A stretch of DNA of 13,022 nucleotides from an uncultured Lachnospiraceae bacterium (GTDB lineage Bacteria; Bacillota; Clostridia; Lachnospirales; Lachnospiraceae), in the NCBI GenBank assembly GCA_947175775.1, contig CAMWNY010000025.1, forward strand, positions 1-13,022. The letters run 5' to 3'. This document shows, one piece after another, positions 5,820 to 13,022 of the stretch (positions within the stretch are counted from its first letter, which is position 1; every line of letters starts with the position of its first letter). The notes beneath the pieces were generated by a model. The model saw nothing but the letters and a program-made list of their open reading frames with translations, had not been told where the DNA came from and ran no database searches. A program made the translations under genes and the position numbers.

Positions 5820-6935
5820 TTAATTATTATATTTTCTGACACACTGCAGCCGGATATTTAGCACAAAACCCATGCCGATATACAGACTGACAAGCGAAGT
5901 CAAACCATAACTTACAAACGGAAGCGGAACGCCCGTATTTGGAAAAACGCCCGTGGCAACCGCAATATTGACAAAACCTTGAAAACCGATAAGCGCCGCC
6001 ATTCCCGAAGCAATGCAAGTTCCCGCAATATCCTTTGCCTTTCTTGCTACGCTAAGGCACTCCAACGCAATTCCAAACAGCAGGATTACCACGACACAGC
6101 TTCCCATAAACCCGAGTTCTTCCCCGATAATCGTAAAAATAAAATCTGTCTGCGGCTCCGATATAAAATTACCGTTTTTTACGGAGCTGATCATGTTATT
6201 ATCGAGACCTTTTCCCCAAAGCTGTCCTGAACCAATTGCCATCATGGCATTCGTCTGCTGGTATGCGAGCGTCTGCTGATAGCGTTCCGGATACAGCCAT
6301 GCAAGAATACGTCCTTGCTGATAATCATTAATTATCGTTTGGTCCGGCTGCAAAATCAAAATAAACAGAACAACTGCAATCGGAACAACAACCGCCAAAG
6401 TACCGAGAATCAACTTATAACTCAAACCGCCCACATACCATACCACACAAAAAATCATAAGAATTACAATGGTTGTTGACATATCCGGCTGATCATAGAC
6501 CAAATATGCGGGAACCGCCACAATTGCGAGCATCATAATAATATTTTGAATGGAGTTGATTTTCTCCTTGTGTTTTAGAATAAACTGCGAAATTACCAAA
6601 ATCAGCATGATTTTCGTAACTTCAGAAGGCTGAAACTGTATTCCGCCGATAATCAGCCAGCGCCTTGCATTGTTTACCACCTCTCCAAACAGTGCATCCA
6701 TTCCCAAAAGCAATAAGTCAAACAGATAAATCAGCATGTAAAAGCGCAGAAAGAACGAATAGTCAAAAAAGGACAAAACAATCATGATAAAAAAGCCCAT
6801 AATAAAGCCCAAAAGCTGCCTGCCCTGCAAATCGGCTCTTGCGCTTCCTACGGAAAGCACACCGATTGCCGTTATCGCCACAAGCATCAGTATTAATTTA
6901 AAATCATAGTCCCTTATTCTGTACCTTTTTAACAT
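5820..6935 (-). CDS. rodA: RodA/FtsW-family (SEDS) peptidoglycan glycosyltransferase
   Basis: 371 aa polytopic membrane protein of the SEDS family, which polymerises lipid II together with a class B PBP. About ten hydrophobic segments are visible, starting at residue 13. Family landmarks are the NNARRWLIIGGIQFQPSE region (88-105), the large extracellular loop ending in SEPQTDFIFTIIGEELG (259-275), with Asp264 in the position of the catalytic aspartate shown for Thermus RodA, and the C-terminal GVPLPFVSYG (335-344). The next residue is Leu345 where RodA/FtsW usually has a second Gly. The ATG has GGAG six bases upstream and starts 27 bases after minE. Its location behind the PBP2 and Min genes favours a RodA (elongation) role over FtsW or SpoVE, but sequence alone does not separate these well. 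Confidence 0.88.
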   Translation of the reverse strand: MLKRYRIRDYDFKLILMLVAITAIGVLSVGSARADLQGRQLLGFIMGFFIMIVLSFFDYSFFLRFYMLIYLFDLLLLGMDALFGEVVNNARRWLIIGGIQFQPSEVTKIMLILVISQFILKHKEKINSIQNIIMMLAIVAVPAYLVYDQPDMSTTIVILMIFCVVWYVGGLSYKLILGTLAVVVPIAVVLFILILQPDQTIINDYQQGRILAWLYPERYQQTLAYQQTNAMMAIGSGQLWGKGLDNNMISSVKNGNFISEPQTDFIFTIIGEELGFMGSCVVVILLFGIALECLSVARKAKDIAGTCIASGMAALIGFQGFVNIAVATGVFPNTGVPLPFVSYGLTSLVSLYIGMGFVLNIRLQCVRKYNN

Positions 6936-6962
6936 GTTACGCTCCGTTTCTCATAATCCGGT

Positions 6963-7229
6963 TTAATTTCTTAAGTCTAAAATCGGTATGTTGGCATAAA
7001 GCACCGGTGATTTTCCGTTTCTGCTATTTGTGCCTGCCTTGGATATTTGAATATCCATATTGGAAGTATCAATTTTCATATACTTCGATATGACCTCTGC
7101 AATATCATTTTTAATCAGCTCCATCATTTCGGGCGAACAATTTACGCGATCGGAAATCAGCAGTATTTTCAGCCTGTCTTTTGCAATCTGTCGTGAAGTT
7201 TTCCTTCGGAAAATATTAAATATACTCAT
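6963..7229 (-). CDS. minE: Cell division topological specificity factor MinE
   Basis: 88 aa, the usual MinE length. It binds MinD and stimulates its ATPase, driving pole-to-pole oscillation of MinCD. The N-terminus MSIFNIFRRKTSRQIAKDRL combines the short amphipathic membrane-targeting helix (2-8) with the start of the anti-MinCD/MinD-binding region (about 10-31, including LKILLISDR). The rest is the topological-specificity domain, ending in PVLYANIPILDL. The frame is open 17 codons further upstream, but those codons shadow minD. The ATG shares an ATGA overlap with the minD stop and has AGGAGG (7242-7237) at 7-base spacing, so this start is well supported and translation is coupled to minD. 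Confidence 0.93.
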   Translation of the reverse strand: MSIFNIFRRKTSRQIAKDRLKILLISDRVNCSPEMMELIKNDIAEVISKYMKIDTSNMDIQISKAGTNSRNGKSPVLYANIPILDLRN

Positions 7230-8035
7230 GCCTGTTCCTCCTGTAGACTTTTTTTGAATAAGCCCGAAAACCTTGCCCACAGTGTTACGTTTTTGCTAAA
7301 ATCCATAAAAGGAACTTCTTTTCCAGCCAGCCGCTTGCAGATGTTATAAAATGCCTGCCCTGCCATCGAACCCTTTCCGACCAACGGTTCTCCCTGATTT
7401 GTGGCAATAACCACGTTCTCGTCATCGGGTACCACGCCAAGCAGCGGAAGCCCCAAAATATCAAGCACATCATCCACGGTCATCATTTCGCCGCGCCGGA
7501 TTAAGTCGTGGCGGAGCCTGTTAATGACAAGGTCAATCCGTTTAATCTCATTTGCCTCCAAAAGACCGATAATCCGGTCCGCATCACGGATTGCGGATAC
7601 TTCCGGCGTTGTGACTACGATAGCATGATCCGCTCCTGCAATTGCATTTTGAAATCCCTGTTCAATACCCGCCGGACAGTCGAGGATTATGTAGTCAAAC
7701 TGCTCCTTTAAGCTGTCAATCAACTTAATCATCTGCTCCGGCGTGATACAGTTTTTATCCCTTGTCTGTGCCGCCGGCATCAGATACAGTCCGGCATGCC
7801 GTTTGTCTTTGATCAGCGCCTGTTTTAAACGGCAGTTGCCTTCTATCACGTCCACAAGATTGTAAACAATCCTGTTCTCCAGTCCCATAACCACATCAAG
7901 GTTCCTAAGACCAATATCGGCATCAATTAAAACAACGCTCTTTCCCATTTCTGCCAAACCTGTTCCTACGTTTGCGGATGTGGTGGTTTTTCCCACGCCG
8001 CCTTTTCCTGATGTAACAACGATTACTTCACTCAT
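7226..8035 (-). CDS. minD: Septum-site determining ATPase MinD
   Basis: 269 aa, typical length. MinD is a ParA/MinD-family ATPase that dimerises on the membrane with ATP, recruits MinC, and is released by MinE. Seen: the deviant Walker A KGGVGKTT (11-18) with the signature Lys11, switch I region IDADIGLRNLD (37-47), Walker B IILDCPAGIEQG (115-126), and the C-terminal amphipathic membrane-targeting helix (about ARFSGLFKKSLQ, 254-265). The ATG has GGAGG (8047-8043) at 7-base spacing. It starts 42 bases after minC and overlaps minE by 4 bases. A weak hairpin at 8046-8064 takes up part of its RBS. Identity is secure. Confidence 0.97.
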   Translation of the reverse strand: MSEVIVVTSGKGGVGKTTTSANVGTGLAEMGKSVVLIDADIGLRNLDVVMGLENRIVYNLVDVIEGNCRLKQALIKDKRHAGLYLMPAAQTRDKNCITPEQMIKLIDSLKEQFDYIILDCPAGIEQGFQNAIAGADHAIVVTTPEVSAIRDADRIIGLLEANEIKRIDLVINRLRHDLIRRGEMMTVDDVLDILGLPLLGVVPDDENVVIATNQGEPLVGKGSMAGQAFYNICKRLAGKEVPFMDFSKNVTLWARFSGLFKKSLQEEQA

Positions 8036-8045
8036 AGGATGTCCT

Positions 8046-8064
8046 CCATTATTATTGATAATGG
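8046..8064 (-). promoter_or_regulatory. Weak hairpin overlapping the minD ribosome-binding site
   Basis: CCATTAT pairs with ATAATGG around a 5-nt loop in the minC-minD gap. The last two G residues of the 3' arm are the first two of the GGAGG used by minD. Seven pairs, five of them A-T, make it only marginally stable, so a role in setting minD translation is speculative. Confidence 0.3.
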
Positions 8065-8077
8065 TCTCCGGACAGAT

Positions 8078-8755
8078 TCAAAGTGTAAATCCGTCCAGCA
8101 ATTCTTTTGTAATCGATTCCATCAATACCTCACCATTGTAGGTGTATGCAATTTTGGGTGTTGATTTTGGCTTCCGCCCCCAAAGAGAAGTTTTTTGGGG
8201 CTGTATATTATAGCTGAGCGAGCCGATTTTTAAAGCGCTTGGATTCATTTCCAATGCCACGACAAAGTGGTTCAGACCGCCGCCTGCTCCTGCGTGCGCT
8301 TCTCCCGTGAGACTTCCAAGTATCACAATATCTTTTGCGGACCAGACATAGCTTCCTTCGCACACATCACCCAGTATAATGATACTGTTCTCCGTTTCGA
8401 TGCTTTGTCCGCCGCTAAGCGATCCTCTGTAAAACTGCCCACAGTTTTCATCCTTCTGAAAACCCAGATTATTTTGTATTCCTAAAAATTTAATATTTTT
8501 ATCCTGATCTCTGCCCATTAGGCACAGTACCTTCAAACGTGAATTCTGCGTAATAATATCCAGTACCTCACGCTCCTGTTGTTCAGTCAGATTTCTGCCT
8601 TCCAAAGAAATTGCCACAGCCGCATCCTTAAAAAAGCGATCTGCCTCCTGAAACTTCACCGCAATGTCTGCAAGCAGCTCCTCATATGGAATTGTGTCGT
8701 CCATAATCACGGATATTCCGCTGGAAAAGCTTTTTAAAATCACTGAATTTTTCAC
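8078..8755 (-). CDS. minC: Septum-site determining protein MinC
   Basis: 225 aa, typical length. MinC is the FtsZ-polymer inhibitor recruited to the membrane by MinD. The N-terminal domain (about 1-100) is an alpha/beta FtsZ-interacting module; the C-terminal domain (from about 108) is the right-handed beta-helix that dimerises and binds MinD, recognisable from the stacked turns RGSLSGGQSI, NSIIILGDVCEGSYV and DIVILGSLTGEAHAG and the following VVALEMNPSALKIGS. The start is GTG: the ATG two bases upstream (8757) is out of frame and followed directly by TGA. AAGGGAG (8767-8761) lies 5 bases before the GTG. It follows the PBP2 gene by 18 bases and precedes minD, the standard minCDE order. Confidence 0.93.
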   Translation of the reverse strand: MKNSVILKSFSSGISVIMDDTIPYEELLADIAVKFQEADRFFKDAAVAISLEGRNLTEQQEREVLDIITQNSRLKVLCLMGRDQDKNIKFLGIQNNLGFQKDENCGQFYRGSLSGGQSIETENSIIILGDVCEGSYVWSAKDIVILGSLTGEAHAGAGGGLNHFVVALEMNPSALKIGSLSYNIQPQKTSLWGRKPKSTPKIAYTYNGEVLMESITKELLDGFTL

Positions 8756-8773
8756 ATGTTCTCCCTTCGTGTT

Positions 8774-11647
8774 TTAGTCACCGTCACCGCTTACCGCATC
8801 CGGAATTTCAGCAGTACCGGTGATAAGCTCGTCTTCCTCTGCTAAATCATAGTAATATTTATATACATCCCTTGCAGTCTGTGCCGCGTAATCTGAGCTG
8901 TAACCGTACGCAATGCGCACTGCTACCGAAATCTCAGGATTTTCATAGGGTGCATAGCTAAGAAACAACGCGTGGTTTGTACGGTTTCTTCCTTCCTGCG
9001 CAGTACCCGTCTTTCCTGCCACATGAACCGGAAGTTCCCCATAATATTTCTTTTTTTCTACCACGCCCCGCATACCTGCATGAATGGTATTCCAAATATT
9101 TGCATCAATATCTATCACATTTCTGATTTCAGGCGTGTAATCTTTGATGATTGTGCCGTCTGCATCGGCAACCTTATCAAGAATGCTAAGGTTATAGACC
9201 GTTCCACTGTTTGCAACGGCTGTTACATAGCGTGCAAGCCCAACGGTTGTATAGTTGTTTGAACCTTGACCGATTGCTGTAGGCACGGAAAATTCCGATG
9301 AAAAATTTGGTTCGGACTCCGTAATTTCAATCCCCGATTTTTCTGTCAGTCCGAATAAATCCGCATATTTTTCAAGCCTTGAAAGACCGTAATTACTATT
9401 GTAATTGCTGCCGTCCAAACTTAGCCGGTAGCCAATCTCATAAAAATACATATTGCAGGAATTTGAAATGGCATTCTGCAAATTCATTGCGCCGTGAGCG
9501 CCGGGATAGATATGACACCTGTGAATATCCGGCGGAATTTTATCAAACACACCGGTACAGGTAATCGTTTCTCCGACGGAGGAAACTGCGCCTTCCTCCA
9601 TAGCGGCAACCGCAACCATCATTTTAAAAGTAGATCCCGGAGCTGTCTCCTGCTGCGTTGCGGCGCTCCACTGCGGTACGGACAAATCCGCCTGCAGCTT
9701 AGCAAAATATTCCGCGTCCACACCGTTTGCAAGCTTATTAATGTCATAACCCGGATAGGACACAAGCGCAAGAACTTCTCCGGTGTTGACATCTGTTACC
9801 ACGCAGGAACCAGAAGACGGGTCAAGCGCAAGCTGTGCGGGTGTTATCTGAAGCGTGGAAATCATCTCAAGCATAAAATTATAAGGTCTTGTCTGACCGC
9901 TCTTTAAGGCGGTAATTTTGCTCTCGTCCACACTGATTAAATCCTGTTCCCACAAAATCATGCAGATTTGCCTGTCACTAATCGTTTGGTCGCTGATCAT
10001 GAATTTGTACATCATCTTTGAGAATTTCGTATTGTCGTCAAGGTTTTGAAGGATATATTGCACAATACTGCTCAAAACTTCATAAGAATCCGAATACTGG
10101 GACTCCACGGAAAGCTTTGTGACATCAATCCAGTTTTTGGAAACCGCATACGTTAAATACTCATTCAGACTGATAACCTCATCGTTCGTCCATGCGATAT
10201 AGGTCGCATCCTCTCTGTCAATTGCAGAGCTTACGAGCACACCTTTTTCAGTCAGCATGGAGACAATATAGCTTTCATAATTTTGATACTCTTTCGTAAG
10301 CTTATCATACGGCGTTTTTGTTTCCAAAAGCTCCGCCTCAATGGAAGCAAGCACACGAGCCTTTTTATCGTTAAAAATCTGTAAAACTTCTTGTTCGGTG
10401 TCATATGCATTAGCATCTGAAAAATGGTTAATATCAATAACATTGTTATTGAACAGTGCATAATAAACGTCATCAATCGGAATGATAATATTTTGTCTTG
10501 AAGAGGATGTCAACGGATCATAATTGTAAATGTTCCTTATCTTTGAAACAAGAATACCTGCAAGTTTCTGCTCTAAGATATTGTAGATTGCCACCTGAAG
10601 GTCCTTGTCAATCGTCAGGTATACGTCATGTCCTGCCTGCGACTCCACAATGTCCGTTGTATCAATGACCTTTCCCATATTGTCTACATAGATTGTCTGC
10701 GACCCTTTTTGACCTTGTAGGTCAATCTCCATTACCTGCTCAATACCGCCCTTTCCGACAATATCGTTCATCGTATACGTTGAATCCTGTTCCGTAAGCG
10801 CGGCAAGCTCGTCCGAATCAATTTTCCCCGTGTAGCCTAAAATATGTGAAAAATAATACGGATAATTGTACTTTCTTATCGTATCCTCTTCTATGGCAAC
10901 ACCGTCAAGCGTATCCGCATTTTCCATAACCACGGCAACCGTCTCAAGCGACACGTCCGTTGCAACCGTGGTGGAGATATATTTCTGATAGCTGTAGAGG
11001 CTCATCTGATACCGGATTGTGACAAGCTGCAGCGTCTCCCGTTTCGTATATCCTTTACCTGCAAAAAAAGTACTTCCCCTTTTTCCGTCTGCAAGAATTT
11101 CATACTCACCGATTTTATATTTATTGCACAGATAATCAATAATTTCCGGTGCGGACGCATTCTCCTCCGAAAATTTAAGGTCGGTAATCAGTGCATGACC
11201 GTATACGTCCGCCTTAAACCTTGAAAGCTTTGTGCCTTCTACCGAAAATACATAATCATTATTTTCATTTAATATTATATTGAAATCACTGATAATCGAA
11301 TCGCCGTTTTCCTCAACCATATGAATCAGCTTATAGAGCGTATCATTTAGCTGCTCCCTTCCTGAGGAATTGGATTCATACACATCCTCTATCGTAACAG
11401 AGTATGCCAGTTCATTATAGGCAAGGAGGTTTTTATTTCTGTCATAAATATTGCCTCTTGTGCCCTGTATTATCTTTTCCTTCTCAATCATCAGACGGAA
11501 ATTGTCCAAATACGCCTGACCGTTTACAATCTGCAAATCGAACAGTCTGTAAATCAGCGTCACTGCCATTCCCACAAAAACAATAAACAGCAGCAAAAGC
11601 CGCGACGTAAAGAAGTTAAAAAGACCTTCCTTTAAATTCCGAAACAA
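8774..11647 (-). CDS. mrdA: Class B penicillin-binding protein 2 (elongation transpeptidase), unusually long
   Basis: 957 aa: D,D-transpeptidase that crosslinks peptidoglycan during elongation, working with a SEDS glycosyltransferase. The order is a cytoplasmic tail, one transmembrane helix (about 17-37), the PBP dimerisation domain beginning at GTRGNIYDRN (62-71), then the transpeptidase domain with intact STFK (Ser672, Lys675), SCN (730-732) and KTGT (879-882) motifs, and an acidic C-terminal tail. Between the linker helix DLQVAIYNILEQKL (349-362) and the DPSSGSCVVTDVNTGEVLALVS segment (609-630) lies an insert of about 240 residues, absent in E. coli PBP2 (633 aa); long versions are known in Clostridia. 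The start is TTG, 10 bases after AGAGGGG (11664-11658), which lies in the last codons of mreD. mreD lies 7 bases upstream and minC 18 bases downstream. The family is certain; the elongation role is inferred from the mre/rod context. Confidence 0.94.
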   Translation of the reverse strand: MFRNLKEGLFNFFTSRLLLLFIVFVGMAVTLIYRLFDLQIVNGQAYLDNFRLMIEKEKIIQGTRGNIYDRNKNLLAYNELAYSVTIEDVYESNSSGREQLNDTLYKLIHMVEENGDSIISDFNIILNENNDYVFSVEGTKLSRFKADVYGHALITDLKFSEENASAPEIIDYLCNKYKIGEYEILADGKRGSTFFAGKGYTKRETLQLVTIRYQMSLYSYQKYISTTVATDVSLETVAVVMENADTLDGVAIEEDTIRKYNYPYYFSHILGYTGKIDSDELAALTEQDSTYTMNDIVGKGGIEQVMEIDLQGQKGSQTIYVDNMGKVIDTTDIVESQAGHDVYLTIDKDLQVAIYNILEQKLAGILVSKIRNIYNYDPLTSSSRQNIIIPIDDVYYALFNNNVIDINHFSDANAYDTEQEVLQIFNDKKARVLASIEAELLETKTPYDKLTKEYQNYESYIVSMLTEKGVLVSSAIDREDATYIAWTNDEVISLNEYLTYAVSKNWIDVTKLSVESQYSDSYEVLSSIVQYILQNLDDNTKFSKMMYKFMISDQTISDRQICMILWEQDLISVDESKITALKSGQTRPYNFMLEMISTLQITPAQLALDPSSGSCVVTDVNTGEVLALVSYPGYDINKLANGVDAEYFAKLQADLSVPQWSAATQQETAPGSTFKMMVAVAAMEEGAVSSVGETITCTGVFDKIPPDIHRCHIYPGAHGAMNLQNAISNSCNMYFYEIGYRLSLDGSNYNSNYGLSRLEKYADLFGLTEKSGIEITESEPNFSSEFSVPTAIGQGSNNYTTVGLARYVTAVANSGTVYNLSILDKVADADGTIIKDYTPEIRNVIDIDANIWNTIHAGMRGVVEKKKYYGELPVHVAGKTGTAQEGRNRTNHALFLSYAPYENPEISVAVRIAYGYSSDYAAQTARDVYKYYYDLAEEDELITGTAEIPDAVSGDGD

Positions 11648-11654
11648 TTTTGCT

Positions 11655-12170
11655 TCACCCCTCTTGCTGTGAATGATACCCAGTATCCTCTCTTGTCCAA
11701 TTCAGAAGCAGAATAAGCGGATATAAAAATACGGTAACAAATATCGTGTAAATCATCTCAGGCACAATGACATGTTTTAAATAAAACACAAGATGAAACC
11801 TGCTGCGCAGCAGATAAAGCAACACATAGCAGACAAACGAATAGCAAAAATCACTCACCGCAATCAAAAGCAGAGGCAATTTGATGTCTTCCTGAAAAAA
11901 AATGCTGTTAAAAAATCCGTTTGCGGCGCCTATGTATAAATAAATCAATGCGTAGAACCCAAGTACGTCCCCATAAAATATATCCATGAGAAGTCCACAT
12001 ATAAATCCCACCGTCATACCGTAATGCTTACCGAACATAAAACCGTATGCAGCGGTAATAATAATCATTATATTCGGAGAAATACTGCCCAGACTAAGCG
12101 CTTGAAAAAGCGTTGTCTGCAGTACAAATCCTGTTATAATCACAAAAAATAAAATAATATTTCTTTTCAT
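11655..12170 (-). CDS. mreD: Rod shape-determining protein MreD
   Basis: 171 aa integral membrane protein with five to six hydrophobic segments, as in the MreD family (about 160-180 aa). MreD is a membrane component of the elongasome, linking MreC and the PBP2/RodA synthase. Family-like features are the first membrane helix followed by LGSISPNIMIIITAAYGFMFG (27-47) and the GFICGLLMDIFYG segment (about 55-67). The frame starts with GTG (12179), directly after the mreC stop, but that GTG has no RBS; the ATG three codons later (12170) has AGGTG at 6 bases, so I prefer it. It lies between mreC and the PBP2 gene, the canonical order. Sequence conservation in MreD is low, so the assignment rests partly on this order. 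Confidence 0.9.
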   Translation of the reverse strand: MKRNIILFFVIITGFVLQTTLFQALSLGSISPNIMIIITAAYGFMFGKHYGMTVGFICGLLMDIFYGDVLGFYALIYLYIGAANGFFNSIFFQEDIKLPLLLIAVSDFCYSFVCYVLLYLLRSRFHLVFYLKHVIVPEMIYTIFVTVFLYPLILLLNWTREDTGYHSQQEG

Positions 12171-12176
12171 CCGCCA

Positions 12177-12181
12177 CACCT
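12177..12181 (-). promoter_or_regulatory. Probable ribosome-binding site choosing the ATG start of mreD
   Basis: AGGTG overlaps the mreC stop codon and lies 6 bases before the ATG at 12170. The alternative GTG at 12179 has nothing resembling an RBS in the end of mreC. The match is short, so the start choice is moderately supported. Confidence 0.45.
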
Positions 12182-13022
12182 AATCTGCGATTTGCTGTTT
12201 TGTTTTTGTGATGACAAGCACTTCCTCAAGATGCTCAAAATCAACTGCCGGCGTAATTTTTCCTGACTTCGTAATATTATTGGAATCTGGATTAATTTCC
12301 GTAATATAGCCGATTAGAATACTTGGAAGATACTTGTCACTGATATTGGAGGATACCACCTTATCGCCGACCTGAACCTTGTCCGCGGAATCAGTGAGCT
12401 GCTCAAAACCGATTACCCCGTCCGCCATAAGCTCCAACGAACCTTTGACCATAAGAATATCGGAGCTTGCAAGCACCATTCCGCTGACATTGGAATTGTC
12501 ATTGATTATGGCGTTAACCTTGGACCAGTTTGTTCCGATATCGACAATGCGCCCTACAAGACCGCCTCCCGCAATCACATTCATGTCCATCGCAAGACCA
12601 TCGTCACTGCCCTTATTAATGATAAAGGAATGAAACCAGTTTCCGCTGTCTCTTGCGATAATCCGTGCACCCACTTTATCGTAACCGCTGTACTGCTCGT
12701 CCAGTTTATAAAGCTCCCTTAAATTATTCAGCTCATATTTATCCTGCTGGAGCTGCGTATTTTGTACGGTAAGCTCGTCCAATTTTTGCTTTAACTCCTG
12801 ATTTTCCTGAAGAACAACACGCAGCTCTCCAAGCTCGTCCACCCGCACGGAAATCCATGCGCCGATACGGCTTACACCGTTTTGAAACGGTACAATGACA
12901 TACCCTACAAGCTTGTTTAAAGGAGCTGCCGAATAATCCGTAAAAAAGGTTACCGCCATTAGAAGCACACACACAAAGGTAAGCAGCAGCAATAAGTATT
13001 TACTTGGAATAGAGAACTTTGT
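12180..13022 (-). CDS. mreC: Rod shape-determining protein MreC, partial (5' end outside window)
   Basis: 280 residues are visible; the frame stays open through the right edge, reading TKFSIPSKY before the first hydrophobic run. The true N-terminus therefore lies probably only a few codons outside; a TTG at 12992 is in frame but would cut into the membrane helix and has no RBS. Layout in visible numbering: transmembrane helix about 9-28, a coiled coil of about 62-108 (RVVLQENQELKQKLDELTVQ and onward), then the MreC beta-barrel domain from about 115, with ARDSGNWFHSFIINKGSDDG (123-142) and VIAGGGLVGRIVDIG as recognisable family motifs. MreC is the extracellular scaffold that activates PBP2 in the elongasome. 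mreB is expected just upstream. Identity is secure. Confidence 0.96.
   Translation of the reverse strand, partial: TKFSIPSKYLLLLLTFVCVLLMAVTFFTDYSAAPLNKLVGYVIVPFQNGVSRIGAWISVRVDELGELRVVLQENQELKQKLDELTVQNTQLQQDKYELNNLRELYKLDEQYSGYDKVGARIIARDSGNWFHSFIINKGSDDGLAMDMNVIAGGGLVGRIVDIGTNWSKVNAIINDNSNVSGMVLASSDILMVKGSLELMADGVIGFEQLTDSADKVQVGDKVVSSNISDKYLPSILIGYITEINPDSNNITKSGKITPAVDFEHLEEVLVITKTKQQIAD

Noticed and set aside
7230..7280. N-terminal extension of minE by 17 codons
   Set aside because: It shadows the end of minD; the ATG at 7229 has AGGAGG at good spacing and begins the conserved MinE N-terminus.
8755..8757. ATG at 8757 as minC start
   Set aside because: It is followed directly by TGA and is out of frame with MinC; GTG at 8755 fits the reading frame and RBS.
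1..13022. Mobile elements, phage genes, CRISPR arrays, tRNA or rRNA genes
   Set aside because: I saw no transposase, integrase, regular repeat-spacer array, tRNA-like cloverleaf or rRNA sequence on either strand.

Overview
The window is a compact block of chromosomal housekeeping genes from a rod-shaped, low-to-moderate GC Firmicute. The gene order and protein sequences look most like Clostridia, probably Lachnospiraceae; this placement is inferred from family resemblance, as no database search was possible. All thirteen genes I can support lie on the minus strand, so the biological reading order runs from high to low coordinates. No mobile element, RNA gene, CRISPR array or obviously foreign segment is visible. 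No gene-free stretch exceeds about 140 bases.

The upstream section (13022 to 4347) is a cell-shape and division-site cluster: mreC (5' end outside the window), mreD, a very large class B penicillin-binding protein (mrdA/PBP2 type), minC, minD, minE, a RodA/FtsW-family glycosyltransferase, mgsA (methylglyoxal synthase) and a lipoprotein D,D-carboxypeptidase. Most junctions are short or overlapping (minD/minE ATGA overlap, 17-nt overlap of mgsA and the carboxypeptidase gene), which suggests one operon, probably headed by mreB outside the window. MreC, MreD, PBP2 and RodA form the elongation machinery, MinCDE place the FtsZ ring, and the carboxypeptidase trims stem peptides. MgsA is the metabolic outlier.

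The middle section (4346 to 3740) has the best promoter in the window (TTGTTT-17-TATAAT), a leader of about 94 nt, and a small uncharacterised P-loop protein that ends at a hairpin terminator.

The downstream section (3738 to 997) holds an HlyD-like membrane-anchored protein, the PLP-homeostasis protein YggS/YlmE and the FtsZ-membrane tether SepF. It is closed by a clear Rho-independent terminator. aroB (3-dehydroquinate synthase) follows and runs off the left edge.

There is no dramatic undescribed system here. The points most worth a second look are the uncharacterised P-loop gene with its own promoter, the HlyD-like protein placed with SepF rather than with a transporter, a hairpin directly against that gene's ribosome-binding site, a methylglyoxal synthase with Glu at the catalytic-Asp position, and an insertion of about 240 residues in PBP2.
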